A stretch of 64,000 bases of DNA from the NCBI GenBank assembly GCA_002794785.1, contig NBBA01000004.1, positions 1,054,001-1,118,000 on the forward strand. Direction: 5' to 3'. The notes beneath the pieces were generated by a model, which was not told the origin of the DNA, made no database searches, and saw only the letters and a program-made list of their open reading frames with translations. Shown one piece after another: positions 1-9,584 of the stretch (its first letter is position 1; every line of letters starts with the position of its first letter). The DNA is from Coniferiporia sulphurascens. Taxonomy: Eukaryota > Basidiomycota > Agaricomycetes > Hymenochaetales > Hymenochaetaceae. The position numbers and the translations under genes were made by a program.

Positions 1-2017
1 TCTTCCTGATCAGATACGCTTCTGATCGGCGGAAGCAACGGCGCGCTTGAAGTCGCCCCAGCTCCAGAGCCATTGGCCGTTGGTGAGACAGGAGGAGACA
101 TTAACATAGACGCCCTCGATACGCCTTCTTGCCCATACATTCGTTCAACAAGGATGTCTTTGAACTTCTGCCGTACCTCAGATCCTCTGTCTTCACGTGC
201 ATCAACTTGCTCCGCGAGTTCACGATCAAGGAAGAGGTTCTGTAATATAGTGTGAACAACCAGTTTATCTCATTTTTGAAGTGATAATGATAACGTACGT
301 CTTTGCGTGGACCGATGGGATAGGAGAACATCAAGGACGCTGGATCGCGCGGGTTCCAAGTATAGCCAGTCGGTCGTCCGTAGAGATTAAACGCATCATG
401 TAGACCTGCATTATGATCAACATCAATCGCCCTGGAAAGAAAGGAAACAGCATGCTTACCGACGAGCCATTTAAGCATCTCTAGGGAGCCCAGTTTTCCG
501 GGCTCCGTCTCAGGCATCATGAGAAGCCAGCCCTCGCGATTGCGCCACTCACCCGCGAGTTCACCATCTCCGATGAAGCCCTCAAGCTTCAAGATCGTAC
601 TCCGACTGATCAGCTCAGGCCGCTCGGGGTACACTGCAAACACCTGCGACACACTGCCGAGAGTGAGTATGGGACGTCGGCGGTCGCGCGGCTTCGCCGA
701 CGCATATAACGTTAAATGTGACGCTCGCGCAGCGTCACCCGTGCCAAGCGACGTCGTGCTCTCTGAATGCATTTCGTGTGAGGCACGCCCGAAAAGCGCC
801 GACACGCGATTTTTGCGTGGAGCATCCGCACCGCCAGCTGCCTCGGACTCTTTTTCCGCCTGTGCACACATCCAGAGGCGTTTCCAGTCAGTCTGGCCGT
901 TAATACGAATCTTGACCCAGCCCTCTAAGTGTCCATTAACAAGGGGACACCGCGGGTCCTTCCCTGAAAAGTTTACCATCTGAGCTTATAACACGAAAGT
1001 GAATAGATAAGGCCCGACATACAGACACCCTGCTCGCTGAGGGACATCCGGAGGAGATGTGCGGTGTATAATTCTTCAAGACGGGATTTTTCATAGGCGG
1101 CAAGACGGAACGCGGCTGTCCAGGAGATCAATGCTTGCGGAGAGGGGCAGGAGAAGAGGAGGAGGTTGAGTCCAGCTGTCGTAACAGTGACCACATTTGC
1201 GTATTTTACGGGTGTTCCGTCAGGCCCCGGCATCGTGACCGCACCCAGGACGTGAGTGCTCTACAGCAAGAAAGTTAGCACCCCCTATATGCGTACTGGT
1301 ACTGAGAGCACTCACTGCATCAGTGATGTTGAGGTAGGTTGGGGGCACTTCTGCTCCGCGTTTATTAGCCTCTTCAATTTCCTTCATGTCCCAAACGCTG
1401 AGCGTAGTGCCACCGAGCTGCGCCCAGACCTCTCGCCAAGGCTCCTCCTTGCCTACGAAACGTCCATCTGAATGCCGCTCGACGTGCTTGACGAGAGGAC
1501 CAGAAAAATAGACCTTGTGTGCATGCGCGGCAGTGAGCTGCACGATTGAGCGGATCTCTGGATGCAGCTGCCGTGCGGGTGCCGGGACGGGCGGCGACGA
1601 TGTACTCGTACCCGTCATGTTGCCGTTAGAGTTGTTGTTACTGTCGTTGCTGCCGCCGACTGGGTGGGACGCAGGGCCAGAAAGCGTCCGTGGTGGCGCA
1701 TGGCTTGTGTGAGACGCGCCAAACTCGTCCAGACCTCTGCTGGAGCTGTTTGAACCATTAGCACTGGACTCGCGCACAGGCGGAAGCGTCTGCGATACAT
1801 GGGCGTTCGAGGACGTCCGGCCTCTGAAAGAGAAGTTGAGAAAGGAGGAGGCGCGGTTGTGGGTGGTCTGCTTTGGGCTCGCCACCGCAGGCGTGGTTGT
1901 GTCGACCATGGAGTGTCGGTTGAAAGAGCTCATGGCGCTTTTGGTGAGTTTGTTGGGCGCTACGCCCTTGCCCGGACTCGTAGCCGACGGTGATGATGAT
2001 GGAAACATACGAACCAT
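1..2017 (-). CDS. PH-domain protein, Skg3/Caf120-like (3' end outside window)
   Basis: The N-terminal part of a large fungal PH-domain protein of the Skg3/CAF120 kind (yeast Caf120 is Ccr4-Not-associated; Skg3 is a bud/cortex protein). The first ~110 residues are Ser/Asn-rich and disordered. A PH domain follows, interrupted by introns: 'WREVWAQLGGTTLSVWD', then 'VLGAVTMPGPDG' and 'SWTAAFRLAAYEKSRLEE'. A second block has the family pattern 'YPERPELISRSTILKLEG', 'REGWLLMMPE', 'LHDAFNLYGRP' and 'DPASLMFSYPIGP'. I see introns near 1240-1310, 970-1025 (ending just before 'MVNFSGKDPR') and 250-310. The last exon is open to the window edge. The start at 2017 is the first in-frame ATG; a second at about 1933 is possible. 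Lipid or protein binding at the cell cortex is inferred from the family. Confidence 0.75.
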
Positions 2018-2288
2018 CCACTAAGCGACCCCCCTGTACCTGATGTCCGGCTGCTGTTTGTGGCGCACAGAGACTAAACGCAGCGACCTCGTTGTGGTTC
2101 GCCGTGACGTAGAAATCGCGCGAAAGGCATTTCATTCTCGCACGCAGTAAATGATAAAATGCCGAGTAGGGTGATTGATTGATATATGTGCGATGATAAT
2201 GTACAACATGCAGGGGAGAATGCAAAATTATTTAGGCAGATTTAAAGACGGCCATCAGGTGCATTAATTGCGGGCAGACTCGGTCCCT

Positions 2289-3181
2289 TCAGCGCTTGCG
2301 GTCTTCGGCCCTGGGCGCGTGCTCGATGCCACCGAAACCCAACGATGTCTGCACCGCGTCGTCTGGTGCGTCTGGCTCCAGATGCCCTCGCTCATTTCGC
2401 CGTGCGCTACGTGGTACTTAGTGAATAGATAACGCCGGAGCACAAATAATTATACACACCGGAAAAATGTATATGACAAGACAATGTTGTCGACGTTTCT
2501 ACACGCCGGGTCATCCAGGACGTCCCTGTCAATGAAGAACAGCAGCGGCATGTCCACCTCCTCGCCAGCGAGCAGCTTTTGCTCTTCAAAGCAGAAGCAC
2601 TCGACTTTGGCAAAGTAGGGAGCAATCTTCACAGTAATTTTAGCACAGATCGACTGCGAAACAGACTGAAAGGGGAACACACCCGCTCGGGAGTGACGTT
2701 GTACGTCGCGATTCCAATAACGTCGTGCGCAGAGGTATTCTTCGCCTTGTAGAACGCGAGTGATGTCTCGCCCGGCAACACGCTCACCGCCTTTTGCTGC
2801 GGCACAAACTGCCATGGCAGGGCCTCGCTCGTGTCTGCGTTGAACACGACCTTGATGCGGCGACCCTCAGCGGGCACGAGCCGCTCCGGCGCAAATTTAC
2901 CTGTACCCGCTGCAGGCGTCCCAGCGAAACCTGTCGCAGCACAAAATGCACGATACAACGGCACTGCGGCGTAGGACATTCCGCCGACGAAGAAAATCTA
3001 CGCATGACTAGGAATGAATTGACGCACAAGGCGCAGGGAGGGAAATTTAACGCACGACAGCGGTAGTGTACATGAGCAACGACCTATTCCGCTGCTTGTA
3101 CAGGTCCTGCGCGGTCATATTCTTAAATCGCGGTGTCGCATCGCTATACGACCTTCGCGAAACGGAACGCGAGGCAACCAT
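2289..3181 (-). CDS. COX11: Cytochrome c oxidase copper chaperone Cox11
   Basis: Cox11 delivers copper to the CuB site of Cox1 at the mitochondrial inner membrane. The ATG at 3181 opens an Arg/Ser-rich presequence (MVASRSVSRRSYSD). It is followed by 'NMTAQDLYKQRNRSLLMYTT', one membrane segment and the conserved 'SYAAVPLYRAFCAATGF'. The soluble copper domain carries 'NVTPERIAPYFAKVECFCFE', which includes the CFCF copper ligands, then 'GEEVDMPLLFFID' and 'NIVLSYTFF'. Three introns are needed: about 3000-3060, about 2632-2690 and about 2405-2463. The final exon gives a short polar tail ending at 2289. An open exon further upstream (start 3362) has a good donor but joins out of frame, so I prefer 3181. 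Divergent from the DNAJC8 gene. Confidence 0.9.
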
Positions 3182-3460
3182 GTCGTTCCAGCTTTTTCGG
3201 AAACAAGACTAACGCATGGATCAGACACAATAATTTTACTGCTGTAAACTCGATCTGCTCACCGACCCTGCGCGCGAGGACGCCGTGCGGCAGAGCGCTG
3301 GCCGGAGGAGCGAGCACGGGAAAGCCATAGCCTGGTTGCGCCAGGAACGCGTTTGACTTCATTCAATCTCGAAGGACCGAGTAACTGAATTGTATTCGTG
3401 GGAACATCCAGTAGTGCTTTGGTCTGACCTCGACTGAAGCTCCCAACCATCTCACTCGAA

Positions 3461-4562
3461 ATGTCTGCAGAGGCATCCTCGTCGACTTCGACCCCGAAAG
3501 CGACAAATGCACCGCCGGTCACTGATGCCGAACGCGAGCTCGAGAAGATGCTCAGTCGAGAGGCATCAGCACTCAACCGAGAGATGGAGTGCGAGCGTAT
3601 CCTCAAGGCCTTCAAGCTCAAGTGCGTCCTGCGTCTCATCTGTACGTCGGCGAAAAGCTTACCGATTAAACGCGTGCAATTGTTCCCCCGCAGCCCGTAT
3701 GAGCTCCTCGACATAGACGAAAATGCGACGCCAGAAGCGATCAAGAAACGCTACAGGCAGCTCTCGCTCTGTGAGCACGGCACTTGTATCACCACTTGAG
3801 TGTGCACTTACCAAAGCGATATAACACTAGTCATTCATCCCGACAAGACTTCGCATGCGCGTGCTCCAGAAGCGTTCGACCTTCTGAAGAAGGTGCTTTC
3901 TCCCCGTGCTTATTCCTCGGCGAAAGCCGTACTGACTACTGAGCAAAGGCCGAATCTGAGCTGAGCGACGAGAAGAAGCGCGCGGAGCTCGACGCAGTCG
4001 TCATGCAGGCGCGCTCGCTCGTTCTCAAAGCGAACACTCTTCCCGTGAGCATTGACGACGATGATGCACGCGTGCGTGCCCTCGTACCGCCGTACCGCGT
4101 GCAGCTGCGCGCCCGTGCAAAGGAACTATTCATCGACGAGGAATTGCGACGGAGAAAGTGCGTGTCCTCCTCCTATCCTTTTTCTTCTGTCCTATCCCCT
4201 CCGAATCTGCTTTATATCAACTTCCTTCCTTTTCTCCCCTTTTAGACTGTATTTAATCTGTAATCTATTTTTATTCCACAGGGCGATTAAGATGAACTTG
4301 GCAAACGAAGGTCTCGAGGCGAAGCGTAAAGAAGAGGAGGTGGTCGCAAAGAAACGCAAGGCAGAGGACGAAAAGGTCTGGGAAGGTGCGTATTCCTCGA
4401 AATCACAAATGAAAACAATGCTCATCTTGTATGCCTTCATCATGTGCACCACCTCCATACCGGACTTAAAAAGAGACCCGAGAGCAGCGCGTCGGTAGTT
4501 GGCGAAACTTCGCTAATACCAAGACCAAGAAGAAAAAGCGGAAGGTTGACATTCTCGGATAG
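3461..4562 (+). CDS. DnaJ homologue subfamily C member 8 (Spf31-type)
   Basis: A J-domain protein of the DNAJC8 / S. pombe Spf31 family, associated with the spliceosome. A short disordered N-terminus leads to 'ERILKAFKLNPYELLDID', 'IKKRYRQLSL' and then, in the next exon, 'HPDKTSHARAPEAFDLLKK', which holds the HPD motif for Hsp70 stimulation. A charged helical region follows. The tail 'TREQRVGSWRNFA' plus a Lys/Arg run ending 'RKVDILG' is the family signature and a likely nuclear signal. Five introns are visible, the first at 3622-3693. That one is 72 nt, a multiple of three and stop-free. The last acceptor lies near 4472. Divergent from COX11 across 279 bp; convergent with RMI1. Confidence 0.9.
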
Positions 4563-4928
4563 ATCTAGACATACCCTCACCCCGCCTTTTTTGTTGCCCC
4601 GGATCTCCGCTTGACCTCTTTTGTCGTAATCTAGATGGCGCCTTTTTTAGTCCAACGTCCATCCATAGAACGCTTTATTTTCTAAACTCCCCTTACACAT
4701 CCACTCTCCCCAACCCTTTTTCTGTACAAATTGGGGCAAACTCATGGTGATGCCGGACGTGATGTATTCGTACGCCTCTGTATATACTGTTGTTATCCTT
4801 GTAAAGATATGGAGCGAGCTCCTATTGTAAAACGAACGCAAAGAGGACCATAGAGGGTATCATGCATGTACACATTGATTTATATCGGTTAGGTATATTA
4901 AAGAGTCAACGACCGATCTAAAATCGGG
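4563..4928. other. Convergent 3' intergenic stretch
   Basis: 366 bp between the stops of the DNAJC8 and RMI1 genes. It is AT-rich, with T-rich runs (cttttttag and similar) suited to 3' end formation on both strands. Open frames here are short and carry no recognisable motif. I see nothing else. Confidence 0.6.
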
Positions 4929-6752
4929 CTAGTCGGAAAGGTCAATCACGACGTCGTCGGGTGTAGTTGAGATACGGCGCCGCACACGGCGCCTGGGTAC
5001 GGGTACGTTCTCCTTGTCGTCTTCTTCGTCGTCTTCGATAGTGATCACGTCCTGCGGGACAGGGCGCGTCCTCAGCTGGGTCTGTGTTTGTGGACGTTGG
5101 GAATGAGCCCGAGGTTGTGAGGGGACCGGAGGCTGCGCATAGGAAACGGCTTGAGCGGGGAGCTGAGATTGAGACCTCCTGGTAGCAGAAGCAGGAACAG
5201 GAGTTCGCATACGGCCACCTGCGGGTCTGTCCAGTTGTACTTGTGCATGAATTTGTGAAACTGCCTTCGACTGCATTTGAGAGTTCTCTAATGCAGCCTT
5301 CTCTACCTTCTCCACCTCATCTAGGAATGCAGCATCAATATCGGCATCGCTCCCGAAATCGAACTCTTCGGAGTTGTTGCGCGCCACGGAACCGCTTCCA
5401 TCGCCCGTATTTGTGTTGGAGATAGTGTTTGAATTCCTTTGAGCAGAAGTGACTTGTTTTTGTTTTCCGGCAGCAGTCGCCGAGCGACGGGAGCGTGAGG
5501 CCCCCTCGAAGTCATCGACGCCGGCGTCGATGTCAATGTCAACGTCAATTCGTGCACCACGTACAGGCGAGAGCGCGCGAGCAAGGACCTCTGTGGCACT
5601 AGACGCGGCCGACACGGTTGACGGCCCCTCACCGCCAGCAAAGAAATGAGACGTGACAAGTCTAGATGTTTTTGTGGATGATGCCGACGCTGTAGGTAGG
5701 TTGCGGTTGGGATTGGGGATACGGCGCCTACGCGGTAAATCCGCCTCATCGTCAAGATCCATGTCGTCCGGGCGTAGTTCCGGTGGCTCAGAGATCTCGC
5801 GGAGGGGCGAGCGAATCTGCATTTGCTCAGGATGCGCGGCAGGGACATGTCTATTTGCGGGCGGAACCAGTGTGGCCGACGGTGCATGAGGATCTTCTTC
5901 CCCGTCAACCTGCTCCTCGTCTAAGGGCGGCGGCTTCCTGTACTTATCCATTAAAATTATATGTATCAAGATTATAATAAGTCTCACCCTAGTCGTCTAC
6001 AAAGGCCGCGTACGAAGTCCCTGTCTTGAAATTCATCCCTGTCCTCAGTCCTATGACCTTTCAGCTCTATTCCCCCAGGTTCCAAAAATAGAATCCCTCT
6101 GCGGACCAGCACATCTTTCAACAAAATCTGTAAATAAATGAAAATTGGTACCGATAAAAATGGTGAATGGAGCGCAAACCTTAAACCCTAGAGGCGACTC
6201 TCCTAGCTTGAGGTCCGGTATTTCTCTGTATTCGATTGCCGGAATGGTGACGCTGCCATCACACACCTCCAATCTCAGCATTGTGCGAGGGTAATTCGGA
6301 ATCGGACCCTCATCGTTTTCTCCGCCTTCTTCAAGCGCTAAACCCACGAGATCTGCGCGCTCGATCCTCGTCTGGCGTACGTTCTGCAGATTGAATGCAC
6401 TATGTCCGATTTCCGTAATCGCGGTGACTTCCACCAAGACAGGCGGCCCATGTATGCGTTCGTTATTCATGGTCAGTGCATTCATTGGAAGTCCAGTGCC
6501 TTCTACCATGGAGTCGCAGAGGTTGGATTCAAGTAGCTGTGTCTCGACATTAGATATAAATTCCTGGGTCTGCGTGGCAGGGTCCAGGTGCAGTTCATCC
6601 GCTATCCAAGTGCAGCATGCGTCAAGCCAGTCCTGCATATACGTCAGGATGTTAGTTTATGGCCCGACTTCGAGTTTAGCGCGCACATCATCTACGCGCG
6701 GTTTCGGATATGCATTCCGGATCCATTGGGAGATCTGTGGAGGGGGTGGCAT
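4929..6752 (-). CDS. RMI1: RecQ-mediated genome instability protein 1 (Rmi1)
   Basis: Rmi1 is the OB-fold partner of the RecQ helicase-Top3 complex that dissolves double Holliday junctions. The start at 6752 gives 'MPPPPQISQWIRNAYPKPRV', then a 54-nt intron (6633-6686, donor GTGCGC). The next exon begins 'DWLDACCTWIADELHLDP', the N-terminal three-helix region. The OB fold includes 'GPPVLVEVTAITEIGHSAFN', 'RTMLRLEVCDGSVTIPAIEY' and 'LKLGESPLGFKV'. After another intron comes 'DVLVRRGILFLEPGGIELKG'. A further intron (donor near 5990) joins a long acidic, Ser/Arg-rich tail of ~330 residues. The tail has two short hydrophobic-acidic patches, 'VITIEDDEEDD' and a C-terminal 'DDVVIDLSD', which look like SUMO-interacting motifs (inference). 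Confidence 0.88.
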
Positions 6753-7296
6753 GGCTTCAAAAAAAACTCAGTTAGCCTTGGGGGTGTCAAGTAATACCGT
6801 CTTGAAATTGAGCAAGTCATAAGCAGCAGGGCTCACCATTCAACAGAAATATGCAAAAATACAATGAAAGAAAGCGTGTATTGTGAATACTGTTTCTTTA
6901 AGACTTTGGGTGTCCTTCAAAGTGCAACCAAGAGGAGACACAAAGGACAATGATGGTGTTCATTGAAAGACCTCGGCCGCGGAACCGCAGGCTCGGAAGA
7001 TCGGCACTCACGTGAGACGTGTTTATAGAAGTGGCTGTGTTATCTCGGTCGTGTATCCCAGGTCCGGCCCGGGCGGCGTCCACAGCTCATAGATAGATGC
7101 GTAAATTCACGATGGCAAAAGTTCATCCAAAAATGATAGGAGAAAGGGGGAAAAAATCCTGCTATTTTACACTATATGACACGCATTAGGACTATCGACG
7201 GGGGTATATTTTCTTGAACGTAAGACTGTAGTTTATATTTGCATTAAAGAGTACGCATCGGGAAACTAAAGGACATTTGTAGCGATAGTAGAAGTT
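6753..7296. other. Intergenic: RMI1 upstream region
   Basis: 544 bp between the RMI1 start and the stop of the phosphotransferase-like gene, both on the minus strand. It should hold the RMI1 promoter and the 3' UTR of its neighbour. One 61-codon minus-strand frame (6898-7083) has no family signature. No TATA box or repeat stands out. Confidence 0.5.
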
Positions 7297-8958
7297 TTAT
7301 CTTGATATCGTCATTACTTCTGGTGGAGTAGCTTGAGGATCGTGCCTGTTGCGGGCCTTAAAGTCATTTACATTCATATCAGAAAATGCTAGAGCGAGAG
7401 CATCGCCAGCGGAACCGGTTGTCATTAAGGAAATGCGCGCGACTCGACCGGTAACTGTTGACGGGTCCAGTATAGCTTGGAGGCCCTCCATATCTTCTTC
7501 TCCTGGCAGTGTGGCAGCTCTGCAAGTAAGGAATTACGTCAATCCGACCTGCGCAAATGCTTGTTTGACTCACATGCTCTCTAATGTCGGGCGGAGTAAG
7601 AATCCATCTTTAAATGCATCATAGTCGCATAGATCATGTAGGGAACACCTAGTACTTCCTTCTTGGTTGAGTGCTTGAAGAAGTAACGAGTCCTTCCCAT
7701 CGCCGCTCATCACCGCGTACCGAAATATCGCTGCAAGCCTCACTTTAGTGTCGTCGTCGCCATCCGACATTGACGTTTGGAGCCAGCGAGGTAGGCGGCC
7801 ACATTGCCATAAGGGTTTAGTGGTTAAATTGTCCCACCCCGTCACTGCCACCTGATGAAGGGCGGAATGACATTATGAGTCGGACACTCTTGAGATCGTG
7901 CTTATCGAGCAACGTACAATTCGTGTCGGATTCGATTCGGAAACGGTAAAGTTTTTAATGCTCATTTCGTGGAAATCGAGAGAGAAGGGGGCGAGCTCGT
8001 TGTCACTGTCGTCAAGCCCTTTACATTTTTGTATCAGGTTCGACATGAGAGTCATGGTTTGGTCAACTTGCAGTCGGCAGTCTTCTAGGTCCCTCTGGTA
8101 TCCTATGGAGGCGTCCTGCGCTAACAGAGTACGCATACAGTCTATTTCGCGTTGTGTACAGGACAAAAGATAGTCCTTTGCCGCCGTGAAGGGGCCGCGA
8201 TCGAGGCGCACTTGGGCACGTCCCTCAGTGAAGAATCTGGGGGAAACGATGGGACCGACGATATAACCGTCTTCCGAGTTTGCGTACAAGCTTCCAATAG
8301 CACTAAACCGATGGCGAAAAAGCTTCGAGGACCACCTCGCTATTTGCGCTACGATGACGTCCTGATCTCCCGAGGATAATTTGGGAAGTATGACGTCGAG
8401 GGGGATCCCAGGGATCTTGTAGGAAAGAAGATCAATATTGGTATCGGTTTCTTGAAACGTGAAACGTGTTTACCTGCTCCGTGATCACATACGATCCCCA
8501 GGGGTGACGATGATCCGCTTCGAATGCAAGGACACGAGAAACTGGGATATTTGTATGGTCCCGTATATATCGCATCGTAGCAACCTTTAGCGCATTTTAA
8601 CCCGTCTGAAGACAACAAAAAGTAGGCCCTCTATACTCACCTCTGATTTTATGATGTAAGAGGGCATATGGGCTGCAAGAAAACTGCAATTTATGGCAGA
8701 TTGGTCCTCGAGAAAAATCTTGAATGTCTAGAGGGTGAGGTGAGCTGGGGTCGCACTGATACAGTGAAAAACATACCCGTCGGGTTTCATCTTGGCTCAA
8801 AAAAATCAGCAACGAGATCAAGCAGACATGTATAGCGATTGCAAGAGCTGACCTCGGTGAACTTGATCGATGCTTGTGGCCCTGATTCCAACAGTGACGA
8901 ACACGAGTCTCTTGATGGCCTCAAAGTCAACCGTTGAGCTTGAATTTGAGCTTGCCAT
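7297..8958 (-). CDS. AIM9/APH-type phosphotransferase-like protein
   Basis: Built from six or seven short exons. The start at 8958 gives 'MASSNSSSTVDFEAIKRLVF'. The kinase-like N-lobe shows 'VATMRYIRDHTNIPVSRVLA' and 'WGSYVITEQIPGIPLDVIL', the usual layout of fungal aminoglycoside-phosphotransferase (APH/AIM9) families. The middle has 'SPRFFTEGRAQVRLDRGPF'. The place of the catalytic HxD loop reads 'LDFHEMSIKNFTV', so an Asp and an Asn are kept but not the usual His-Gly-Asp. The metal-binding 'IDW' position reads 'VTGWDN', with Asp replaced by Gly. The C-terminal exon ends 'PPEVMTISR'. I infer a divergent, perhaps inactive member. The fold assignment is reasonable; the substrate is unknown. 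Confidence 0.65.
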
Positions 8959-9584
8959 TATCGACAGTTATGCTGCACAAAAGGGGCACAGAAATACGGA
9001 TAGACTTGAAGCCAGTACTACGTACTAAGAAAGACAGCCGTCGCCGAACTCGGATAGAGCAAGACCAGAGTTTCTGCGCGTCCTTAACCATAAATACACG
9101 TGTTGATCACGACTTCCATGAAAGTGCAACTGTTAATTTCCGGGAAATCCTTTCCAGATTTCTATGGGGGGAGTTAAGCAGTGTAGTCCAAATGATAGTG
9201 CCGTCATATCGAAATGAATCAGATCCCGGGCCCATCAAGTTGAATAACTTGAACATCCGAACAGACGCTTATATAATATACTGTCTTTTGTTTCAAAAGG
9301 ACTGAGGTACAAAAAGACGATTCAGGAAGTTAGCTCACATATGAAACAGTTTGTGCACGATGAACAATAAGGACATAGAGAGTCAATAAAGAAAAAGGGA
9401 ACACTTGCGAGCATCGTTGCGGCTCCGAGCGATCGTTCACGTGATCTGCTGAGGCTAGTGTGACTCTAAATCTGAGTCTGACGCAGCGGCAAAGCTATCT
9501 TGCGTTATGCCTTGAAGTCTCAGGGAGTGTGGAATAGATCTGCTCGAGCAAGGACGAATGTACTGAGGTTTATCATCTTGGATC
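8959..9584. other. Divergent intergenic region
   Basis: 626 bp between the phosphotransferase-like gene (-) and RAD2 (+), probably holding both promoters. A 123-codon plus-strand frame at 8934-9305 overlaps the neighbour's start and has no family signature. Nothing else is recognised. Confidence 0.5.

Noticed and set aside
519..983. 154-codon plus-strand frame near the window start
   Set aside because: It is the antisense of conserved PH-domain coding sequence and has no signature of its own.
3182..3362. Upstream first exon for COX11 (ATG at 3362)
   Set aside because: It has a plausible donor and acceptor, but the join is out of frame with the conserved part. The ATG at 3181 already supplies a good presequence.
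6633..6668. A 36-nt intron in RMI1 (donor GTCGGG)
   Set aside because: A donor 18 nt upstream (GTGCGC, intron 6633-6686) gives a normal 54-nt intron and the family spacing PKPRVDD-DWLDAC.
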